This document shows, one piece after another, positions 1 to 6,503 of a stretch of DNA of 12,718 nt. Source of the stretch: CG2-30-40-21 sp043806395 (lineage in GTDB: Bacteria; UBA9089; CG2-30-40-21); contig JAZDHC010000058.1 of the NCBI GenBank assembly GCA_043806395.1, positions 1 through 12,718 of the forward strand, given 5' to 3'. The notes under the pieces were generated by a model that saw only the letters and a program-made list of their open reading frames with translations, was not told where the DNA came from and ran no database searches. A program made the position numbers and the translations under genes. Each line of letters begins with the position of its first letter. The first letter of the stretch is position 1.

Positions 1-1
1 T

Positions 2-2815
2 GAAGTAATCGAACCTGTGCCGGTTGCAATGACTCAAGCCCAGCCGAATATTGTTGACACGACTGAAGTAATCGAATCTGCACCGGTTGTGGTGGCTCAA
101 GCACGGATGGACACGATTGACACGGTTGAAGTAATCGAACCTGTGCCGGTTGCAATGACTCAAGCCCAGCCGAATATTGTTGACACGACTGAAGCAATCG
201 AACCTGTGCCAGCTGTGGTGAATCAAGCCCAGCCGAATACCATTGACACGACTGAAGTAATCGAACCTGTGCCAGCTGTGGTGAATCAAGCCCAGATGAA
301 TATAATTGACACGGCTGAGACAATCGAACCCATACCGGTTGCGGTGACTCAAGCACGGATGAACATAATTGACAAGGCTGGAACAATCGAACCCGTGCCG
401 ATTGTGGTGGCTCAAGCCCGGATGGATACAATTGATACGGCTGAAGTAATTGAACCCGTGCCAACTGTAGTGACTCAAGTACGCATGAATATAATTGACA
501 CGGCTGAAACAATCGAACCTATGCCGGTTGCGGTGACTCAAGCCCGGCTGAACATAATTGACACGACTGAAACGATTGAACCTGCACCGATTGCAATGAC
601 TCAACCCCAGATGAACATGATTGACAAGGCTGAAACAATCGAACCCATGCCGGTTGCGGTGACTCAAGCACGGATGGATACAATTGATATGGCTGAAGCA
701 ATTGAACCTGTGCCGGTTGTGGTGGCTCAAGCACGGATGAACACGATTGACACGGCTGAAGTAATTGAACCTGTGCCGGCTGCAATGACTCAAGCCCAGC
801 CGAATACCGTTGATACAACTGAAGCAATCAAGCCCATGCCAGCTGTAGTGATTCAAGCATGGATGGACACGATTGACACGGCTGAAGTAATTGAACCTGT
901 GCCAGTTGTGCCGACTCAAGCACGGATGAACACGATTAACACGGTTGGAACGATTGAACATGCACCGATTGCGGTGACTCAAGTCCAGCTGAATACGATT
1001 GACACGGCTGAAGCAATTGAACCTGTGCCAGTTGTGCCGACTCAAGCACAGACGAACACGATTGACACGGCTGGAACGATTGCACTTGCACCAGTTGCAA
1101 TGACTCAAGCCCAGCCGAATATTGTTGACACGACTGAAGCAATCAAGCCTGTGCCAGCTGTGGTGATTCAAGCATGGATGGACACGATTGATACGGCTGA
1201 AGTAATCGAACCTGTGCCAACTGTAATGACTCAAGCCCAGCCAAATATTGTTGACACGACTGAAGTAATCGAATCTGCACCGGTTGTGGTGGCTCAAGCA
1301 CGGATGAACACGATTGACACGGTTGAAATAATCGAACCTGTGCCAGCTGTAATGACTCAAACACAGCCAAATATTGTTGACACGACTGAAGCAATCAAGC
1401 CCATGCCAGCTGTGGTGATTCAAGCACGGATGAACACAATTGATACGGCTGAAGCAATCGAACCTGTGCCGGCTGCAATGACTCAATCCCAGCCGAATAT
1501 TGTTGACACGACTGAAACAATCAAGCCTGTGCCGACTGTGGTGGCTCAACCCCAGATAAACACGATTGACACGGCTGAAGTAATCGAACCTGTGCCGGTT
1601 GCAATGACTCAAGCCCAGCCGAATATTGTTAACACGACTGAAGCAATCAAGCTCATGCCAGCTGTGGTGGCTCAATCGCGGATGGACACGATTGACATGG
1701 CTGAAGTAATCGAACCTGTGCCGGCTGCAATGATTCAAGCCCAGCCGAATATCGTTAACACGACTGAAGCAATCAAGCCCATGCCAGCTGTGGTGATTCA
1801 AGCACGGATGAACACGATTGACACGGCTGAAGTAATCGAACCTCTGCCAGCTGTAATGACTCAAGCCCAGCCAAGCACGATTGACACGGCTGAAGCAATC
1901 GAACTCGTGCCGGTTGCTACGGTGACTCAGGTCACGCCAAATACGATTGACATGACTGAAGCAATCGAACCTATGCCAGCTGTGGTGACTCAAGTCCTGC
2001 CGAACACGATTGACATGGCTGAAGCAATCGAACCTGCACCGGTTGCGATAAACCAACCCGATTACCGATTACCGATTACTGATTACCAATTAAGTGTGCC
2101 AGTTGCAATAAATCAACCTCAGTTAAATACAATCAACACAGTTAAAACAACTGAGTTTGTGCCAATTACAATGAATCAGCCCCAGTTGAACACAGTAGGC
2201 ACGACTATTATTGACCATGATATGAAAGTAATGGATAAAATTAAGGAAGGGATAGAAAGAATATTATTCAGGAATAATAATGCCACAAATATAAACATGG
2301 GTATGGGAAATGAGCAAGCAGGGACATCCTTTAATACCCATAATGAGCCTTTAATGGAAGAGACATCCACTCCGACGGCATGGCAAAACCATTCAGATAC
2401 AGCAAAAGAGATCATCAATAAATTGATACAGGAGATACGAATTAATCTTAAAGATGAAGTTACTCAAATGCATATTCAATTAAAACCTGAATATCTGGGA
2501 GAATTGGACATCATGTTTTCTATGAAAGAGGGAGGATTAGACACTACATTTTGGGTTCAGAGTACCCAAATCAAAGAATTAATTGAATCAAATCTTGGAA
2601 TGTTAAGGAATACCTTGGGAGCATTGGGGATGGGTATGAATCTGATTAATGTTTTTGTTAAGGATGAAAATTCATGGGATAAACAAAAGCGAGAAGAATC
2701 ACTATCTTTTGGTCCTCGTAGCTTGAAGGAAAAGAAACGACAAATAAATATAGATATAGCTAATATTCCTATGTCATGGAGAAGGGATGCAGGTGTAATT
2801 GATTTTGTGGCATAA
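2..2815 (+). CDS. fliK: FliK-like flagellar hook-length control protein, 5' end outside window
   Basis: The frame is open from the window edge, so the gene is partial; a GTG at 17 is only an internal codon. Numbering residues from that codon, about 674 residues are 21-residue repeats rich in Pro, Val, Thr, Gln and acidic residues, almost without aromatics or Cys, as expected of a disordered exported ruler. A linker (about 735-805) leads to a C-terminal domain (about 805-880) with the pattern LKPEYLGELDI followed by a leucine-rich LIESNLGMLRNTLGALG segment. This matches the Flg_hook/FliK C-terminal domain, which in Salmonella acts on FlhB to switch export from hook to filament substrates. The visible part alone is over twice the length of Salmonella FliK (about 400 residues). 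No other flagellar gene is visible beside it. The family call rests on the C-terminal domain; the ruler role of the repeats is inferred from FliK and YscP. Confidence 0.82.
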   Translation, partial: EVIEPVPVAMTQAQPNIVDTTEVIESAPVVVAQARMDTIDTVEVIEPVPVAMTQAQPNIVDTTEAIEPVPAVVNQAQPNTIDTTEVIEPVPAVVNQAQMNIIDTAETIEPIPVAVTQARMNIIDKAGTIEPVPIVVAQARMDTIDTAEVIEPVPTVVTQVRMNIIDTAETIEPMPVAVTQARLNIIDTTETIEPAPIAMTQPQMNMIDKAETIEPMPVAVTQARMDTIDMAEAIEPVPVVVAQARMNTIDTAEVIEPVPAAMTQAQPNTVDTTEAIKPMPAVVIQAWMDTIDTAEVIEPVPVVPTQARMNTINTVGTIEHAPIAVTQVQLNTIDTAEAIEPVPVVPTQAQTNTIDTAGTIALAPVAMTQAQPNIVDTTEAIKPVPAVVIQAWMDTIDTAEVIEPVPTVMTQAQPNIVDTTEVIESAPVVVAQARMNTIDTVEIIEPVPAVMTQTQPNIVDTTEAIKPMPAVVIQARMNTIDTAEAIEPVPAAMTQSQPNIVDTTETIKPVPTVVAQPQINTIDTAEVIEPVPVAMTQAQPNIVNTTEAIKLMPAVVAQSRMDTIDMAEVIEPVPAAMIQAQPNIVNTTEAIKPMPAVVIQARMNTIDTAEVIEPLPAVMTQAQPSTIDTAEAIELVPVATVTQVTPNTIDMTEAIEPMPAVVTQVLPNTIDMAEAIEPAPVAINQPDYRLPITDYQLSVPVAINQPQLNTINTVKTTEFVPITMNQPQLNTVGTTIIDHDMKVMDKIKEGIERILFRNNNATNINMGMGNEQAGTSFNTHNEPLMEETSTPTAWQNHSDTAKEIINKLIQEIRINLKDEVTQMHIQLKPEYLGELDIMFSMKEGGLDTTFWVQSTQIKELIESNLGMLRNTLGALGMGMNLINVFVKDENSWDKQKREESLSFGPRSLKEKKRQINIDIANIPMSWRRDAGVIDFVA
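20..2038 (+). repeat. 63-bp in-frame tandem repeat array, 32 complete units
   Basis: The unit encodes 21 residues, roughly P-V-x-V-x-T-Q-A-(R/Q)-(M/P)-(N/D)-(T/I)-(I/V)-D-T-(A/T)-E-(V/A/T)-I-(E/K)-P-V. From the Pro codon at 20 to the Pro codon at 2039 there are 673 codons, which is 32 units of 21 plus one extra codon near 1917-1922. The array continues off the left edge. Units differ mainly at wobble positions and at a few variable residues, and the reading frame is kept throughout. Two unit types recur, one with AQPN(I/T)(V/I)DTT and one with ARM(N/D)TIDTA, often alternating. Confidence 0.95.
2060..2087 (+). repeat. 7-bp tandem repeat (GATTACC x4, one variant) inside fliK
   Basis: The units are GATTACC (2060-2066), GATTACC (2067-2073), GATTACT (2074-2080) and GATTACC (2081-2087). 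They encode the atypical residues DYRLPITDYQ within an otherwise ordinary ruler unit, which is 20 rather than 21 residues long. Seven is not a multiple of three, so gain or loss of one unit would shift the frame before the C-terminal domain. Confidence 0.9.
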
Positions 2816-2831
2816 TGCCAATACTGGCTAA

Positions 2832-2960
2832 TAAGCACCAGACCATAAACAATTATAATTAATGTAGAGGAGGGCTTTAGACCTCCAATATATGGAAGGC
2901 TAAAGCCTTCCGCTACATCTTTAAGGAAAATTATTATAACTAATTATGGTCGGGTGCTTA
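2832..2960. repeat. Palindromic intergenic element between fliK and trxB
   Basis: The outer 17-bp arms at 2832-2848 and 2944-2960 are reverse complements with one mismatch. An inner palindrome at 2863-2917 is built of two segments, each itself self-complementary, around GGCTTTAG and GGCTAAAGCC cores. The whole could fold into a long branched hairpin. It looks like a dispersed MITE-like or REP-like element; it may also separate fliK transcription from trxB. There is no T-tract, so it is not a classical terminator. Confidence 0.75.
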
Positions 2961-2979
2961 AGCTAAATAAGGAGGATAT

Positions 2980-3915
2980 ATGTCTGAAGATATTATTTAT
3001 GATGTTATTATTATTGGTGGTGGTCCAGCTGGTCTAACAGCAGGAATATATACGGCAAGGGCAAGGCTGACAACCATGTTGCTTAACAGTTATACCATAC
3101 TTGGTCAAGCAGTATCCACGCACTTGATTGAAAACTACCCTGGCTTTCCAGATGGTATTGGTGGCTTTGAATTAATAGAGCAGTTTGAAAAACAGGCACA
3201 GGGCTTTGGGCTAACGATTTATCCTGATACAGTAAAGGGGATTTCGCCCATAGAAAGACAGGGCAAAAATGTCTGGCAGGTAGAGGCTGAAGATGGATCG
3301 TATTATGCCTTGTCCCTGATTATTGCTACTGGTGCAAGCCACAAGGAATTGGGTGTGCCGGGTGAGTTAGAATTCCGTGGCAAGGGAGTATCTTATTGTG
3401 CCACCTGTGATGGACCACTCTATAAAGGCAAGTCCCTGATAGTTGTAGGTGGTGGGGATGCGGCTGTGGAAGAGGCTCTATTCTTAACCAAGTTTAGCCC
3501 AAAAGTTACGCTTATCCATCGCAGGAATAGCCTACGGGCAGCAAATATCCTACAGGAAAGATTGTTTGCTCATAAAAATATAACCGTTATCTGGGATTCC
3601 ACAGTTACTGATATTCTGGGTAGTACTATAGTGGAAGGTGTCAGAATAAAGAATGTTGTAACACAGGAAACTATGGAATTAGATTGCAGCGGGGTATTTA
3701 TGTTTATTGGACTTGTGCCCAATACAAAACTATTCCAGGGGATAATAAAATTAGATGATAATGGTTATATCATTACAGATGAGAATATGATGACCTCTCA
3801 AAAGAGTATCTTTGCTTGCGGTGATTGCAGACAAACACTTTTTCGTCAGGTAATTACTGCCTGCGGAGATGGGGCAATGGCTGGATTTGCGGTCAGTACG
3901 AGATTGGAGCATTAG
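2980..3915 (+). CDS. trxB: Thioredoxin reductase (NADPH)
   Basis: This flavoenzyme passes electrons from NADPH through FAD and a redox disulfide to thioredoxin in the cytoplasm. The 311 residues match the usual bacterial length. Visible motifs are the FAD-binding GGGPAG (13-18), the redox-active CATC (140-143, in SYCATCDG), the second dinucleotide fold GGGDAA (157-162), HRR at 180-182 followed by NSLRA, which favours NADPH rather than NADH, and the FAD-contacting ACGD near 279-282 followed by RQVITACGDGAMAG. The ATG at 2980 follows a strong AAGGAGG Shine-Dalgarno at suitable spacing. The gene stands after the palindrome at 2832-2960 and before the promoter for the PBP genes. I see no convincing promoter of its own. 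No thioredoxin gene is in the window. Confidence is high. Confidence 0.95.
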   Translation: MSEDIIYDVIIIGGGPAGLTAGIYTARARLTTMLLNSYTILGQAVSTHLIENYPGFPDGIGGFELIEQFEKQAQGFGLTIYPDTVKGISPIERQGKNVWQVEAEDGSYYALSLIIATGASHKELGVPGELEFRGKGVSYCATCDGPLYKGKSLIVVGGGDAAVEEALFLTKFSPKVTLIHRRNSLRAANILQERLFAHKNITVIWDSTVTDILGSTIVEGVRIKNVVTQETMELDCSGVFMFIGLVPNTKLFQGIIKLDDNGYIITDENMMTSQKSIFACGDCRQTLFRQVITACGDGAMAGFAVSTRLEH

Positions 3916-3974
3916 CAACAACCACACAGGGAATAAATAAAAAGATGGGGAATTTCAGACTACAAAGATTTCAT

Positions 3975-4003
3975 TTGACAGTTATGGCTTTTTATAGTAT
4001 ACT
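3975..4003 (+). promoter_or_regulatory. Sigma70-type promoter for the PBP genes
   Basis: A perfect -35 TTGACA (3975-3980) lies 17 bp from a -10 TATACT (3998-4003). Transcription would start near 4010, about 210 bp before the PBP1A start codon. The transcript would then carry the whole 4045-4205 palindrome in its leader. The identical -35/-10 pair with the same spacing is found upstream of the winged-helix gene on the other strand. Confidence 0.75.
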
Positions 4004-4044
4004 ATTGATAACTATTTATGTCTTATCATTTTTTACACTTACTT

Positions 4045-4205
4045 AGGGTCTGTCACAAAATAACTGTTACATTCGGTTGCCGTTTCATCTCGTCCAGCGG
4101 CGTTGTGCTCCTTGCGGCATAGCTCACTATGCCTTAAGTCGCACGCCTTGCTGAACGAGCGAATCGACAACCTCGATGTGACACATTTATTTTGTGACAG
4201 ACCCT
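4045..4205. mobile_element. MITE-like element with perfect 19-bp terminal inverted repeats
   Basis: The terminal repeats, AGGGTCTGTCACAAAATAA at 4045-4063 and its exact reverse complement at 4187-4205, bound a 161-bp element. The interior is also an imperfect palindrome, centred on a perfect hairpin at 4116-4133 (GGCATAG, loop CTCA, CTATGCC), so the two halves pair over nearly the full length. It holds no gene. I see no clear target-site duplication in the flanks. This is typical of a non-autonomous element moved by a transposase elsewhere in the genome; the IS family is not identifiable here. Confidence 0.85.
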
Positions 4206-4211
4206 CAATTT

Positions 4212-4218
4212 GGAGGAG
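4212..4218 (+). promoter_or_regulatory. Ribosome binding site fixing the PBP1A start
   Basis: GGAGGAG sits 4 bp before the ATG at 4223 and just 6 bp outside the right end of the MITE. It decides the start: the reading frame is open another 40 codons upstream to a TTG at 4103, but that extension is entirely MITE and flank sequence. Confidence 0.85.
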
Positions 4219-4222
4219 CTAT

Positions 4223-6427
4223 ATGTTTCGGCGTAGAAGAAGGAGGCTTTCCCAGCGATATGCTCCGGTAAAACCTTTATCTACCTTAAAGAAAAGATTG
4301 AGCTTAGGATTCGGGCTTAAATCCCCTAATTTTTTGACAAAACTAATAATTATCAGTGGATTATTTGCATTTCTTGCTTTTGTTGGAGCTACCGCAGGCA
4401 TTATCATCGGGTTTTCTTCCGCTATGCCTGACTTGGGGCCTGTTTTAGAGACAGAGGGCATGGAATACTGGGAATTGCCAACCAAGGTTTTTTCTAATAA
4501 TGATGAACTTATCAGCGTTTTTTCTGTAGGTCGAAGGGAAATGATTAAGCTTCAAGCGGTACCAAAAAATTTGGTGAATGCTGTTATTGCTACTGAGGAT
4601 GCTGATTTCAAGAAACATCGGGGCATAAACCCAAAGGGAATGATCAGAGCCTTTGTGAAAAATTTACTCTCCCGTAGAATAGCTCAGGGTGGAAGTACTA
4701 TTACCCAACAGTTAGTAAAAAATCTTTTTCTTACCCAGGAGCGAACCTACCGCCGTAAGATTCAGGAAATTATCCTTGCTGTGATGGTCGAAAAAAAACT
4801 CACCAAAAATGAAATAATGGAACGATACCTTAATAAAATTTACCTTGGGCATGGAAACTATGGGGTTGAGAGTGCAGCACTTTTTTATTTTGATAAACAT
4901 GCTAAGGATTTGAGCCTTAGCCAATGTGCTATGATAGCTGGTCTTCCAGGCTCTCCAAGCCATTTTTCACCCATTAGCCATCCTGATGTAGCAGCAAAAA
5001 GACAGGCTTTTGTCTTAAAACGAATGGAAGAGGTGGGACTTATTACTCGTGAGCAAGTAACGGCGGCAAAAGAGGAATTTAGTAGCCAACTTTTTGCCAT
5101 GTCCAAAAAGGTGTTTGCTAAAGCCTGCACAACGATAAATGTATCACCATATTTTACAGAATATACCAGACAAAATATTTCTAAGGAATATGGGGATAAT
5201 GCCGTTTATAAGGGTGGCTTAAAGGTTTATACTACCATGGACATAGGAATGCAGAAGGCAGCTGAGGATGTTCTTGCCATGGCACTTTCTGAATTAAATA
5301 AAAAGAGAACAAACAAGACATTAAGGATAGAAGGTGCCCTTGTGGCAATAGAGCCATCTACCGGATACATCAAGGCAATGGTTGGTGGTAGCGGGTTTAG
5401 TAAGTATAATCAGGTCAACCGAGTGTTTCAGGCACATCGTCAACCGGGTTCAGCCTTTAAGCCATTTATTTATTCAACAGCAATTGATTCAGGATATACC
5501 CTATGTACCCTGCTTGATGATTCACCGGTAAAATACACAGGAACTGATGGAAAGGAATGGGAACCACAAAATTATGAAAATAAGTTTCAGGGTGTTGTTA
5601 CCTTCAGAGAGGCATTGGAAAATTCCATAAATGTGGCTTCTATCAGGTTATTAGAAAAAATAACCCCCCGAAAGGTTGTGGTTTATGCTCACCGTATGGG
5701 GATCAAAAGCTACATAAGCCCTGACCTATCCATGGCACTGGGCACTTCAGTGGTCTCGCCTATTGAGCTGGCCACTGCTTATATTCCCTTTGCCAATCAA
5801 GGGATAAAGACGGAACCAATAGCCATTAAGTGTATAAAGGATAAGGGTGATGTGGTTATTGCAGAACGAATGCCTCAGGAGGAAAGGGTGCTTTCCCCAC
5901 AAACAGCATATATTATGACTAATCTGATGAAGGGGGTTGTGGAACGAGGCACAGCACGAGCGTCTATCGGTGGCAGCCTTGGCAGAGAGGTTGCCGGAAA
6001 GACAGGTACAACAAATGATTATGTAGATGCATGGTTTATTGGATATACACCAAACTTGGTTGTTTGTGTCTGGATAGGTTATGATAAGGGGCAAATTAAC
6101 ATGGGACATGGAATGGCAGGTGGTGTTGTGGCTGCCCCTATCTATCGAGATTTTATGCTGAAGGTTATTAATAAAATACCCAATACCTCTTTTCCAAGAC
6201 CAGAGGGAATAATTACAGCTACCATTGACCCCACTACTGGTTTGCTGGCTACTCAAAAATGCCCATGGATGAGAACTGAACATTTTATTAAGGGAACAGA
6301 ACCAACAAAATACTGTACCACTCATGTTGGTCCACCTGCACAGGGTAAACAAGAACAAAATACCGCATTACAGGAGGAGGAAGAACCAGTGGAAGAGGAT
6401 GTTGATAAGGTAATGCTGGAGGAATAG
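4223..6427 (+). CDS. Bifunctional penicillin-binding protein 1A (glycosyltransferase/transpeptidase)
   Basis: This is a class A PBP of 734 residues that polymerises lipid II glycan strands and cross-links their peptides on the outer face of the inner membrane. An Arg-rich cytoplasmic N-terminus (FRRRRRRLSQR) is followed by one membrane segment (about 40-66). The GT51 domain keeps its motifs: EDADFKKHRG (catalytic Glu125), GGSTITQQLVKN (from 156), RRKIQE (Glu182) and NEIMERYLN (Glu200). The transpeptidase keeps SAFK (Ser410, Lys413), SIN (468-470) and KTG (593-595). The C-terminus has the usual two-Cys segment and then an acidic tail (EEEEPVEEDVD). It is first in a run with its degenerate paralogue and rdgB, transcribed from the promoter at 3975-4003 through the MITE leader. 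The role is standard for the family; mrcA/ponA is the likely equivalent. Confidence 0.94.
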   Translation: MFRRRRRRLSQRYAPVKPLSTLKKRLSLGFGLKSPNFLTKLIIISGLFAFLAFVGATAGIIIGFSSAMPDLGPVLETEGMEYWELPTKVFSNNDELISVFSVGRREMIKLQAVPKNLVNAVIATEDADFKKHRGINPKGMIRAFVKNLLSRRIAQGGSTITQQLVKNLFLTQERTYRRKIQEIILAVMVEKKLTKNEIMERYLNKIYLGHGNYGVESAALFYFDKHAKDLSLSQCAMIAGLPGSPSHFSPISHPDVAAKRQAFVLKRMEEVGLITREQVTAAKEEFSSQLFAMSKKVFAKACTTINVSPYFTEYTRQNISKEYGDNAVYKGGLKVYTTMDIGMQKAAEDVLAMALSELNKKRTNKTLRIEGALVAIEPSTGYIKAMVGGSGFSKYNQVNRVFQAHRQPGSAFKPFIYSTAIDSGYTLCTLLDDSPVKYTGTDGKEWEPQNYENKFQGVVTFREALENSINVASIRLLEKITPRKVVVYAHRMGIKSYISPDLSMALGTSVVSPIELATAYIPFANQGIKTEPIAIKCIKDKGDVVIAERMPQEERVLSPQTAYIMTNLMKGVVERGTARASIGGSLGREVAGKTGTTNDYVDAWFIGYTPNLVVCVWIGYDKGQINMGHGMAGGVVAAPIYRDFMLKVINKIPNTSFPRPEGIITATIDPTTGLLATQKCPWMRTEHFIKGTEPTKYCTTHVGPPAQGKQEQNTALQEEEEPVEEDVDKVMLEE

Positions 6428-6450
6428 GAGGGCGTGAAGATAAGGAAATT

Positions 6451-6486
6451 GGAACGCAGATTGTTAATTAGCGTTAATTTGCGTCC
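6451..6486. repeat. Imperfect inverted repeat between the two PBP genes
   Basis: The segments GGAACGCAGATTGTTAA (6451-6467) and TTAATTTGCGTCC (6474-6486) are imperfectly complementary. This is weak evidence for another short dispersed palindrome, or for a structure affecting translation of the downstream PBP, which lacks an obvious Shine-Dalgarno. Confidence 0.4.
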
Positions 6487-6503
6487 TGTTCTGATATTTA
6501 CAA

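Noticed and set aside
519..1394. Open frames on the minus strand across the fliK repeats
   Set aside because: They are periodic shadows of the 63-bp array, encoding low-complexity Leu/Gln/Ser/Cys repeats with no start signals.
20..2038. CRISPR or other spaced repeat array
   Set aside because: The units are contiguous with no unique spacers, vary mainly at synonymous positions and keep one reading frame into a conserved domain.
3945..4046. Small 33-codon membrane-peptide frame after trxB
   Set aside because: It overlaps the near-perfect promoter at 3975-4003, lacks a good ribosome binding site, and its stop codon is formed at the MITE boundary.
4103..4222. Upstream extension of the PBP1A coding frame
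   Set aside because: The extra 40 codons begin at a TTG inside the MITE, while a strong Shine-Dalgarno precedes the ATG at 4223.
5747..6358. 203-codon minus-strand frame inside PBP1A
   Set aside because: It is antisense to the conserved transpeptidase domain, has Cys/Ser-rich shadow composition and no recognisable domain.
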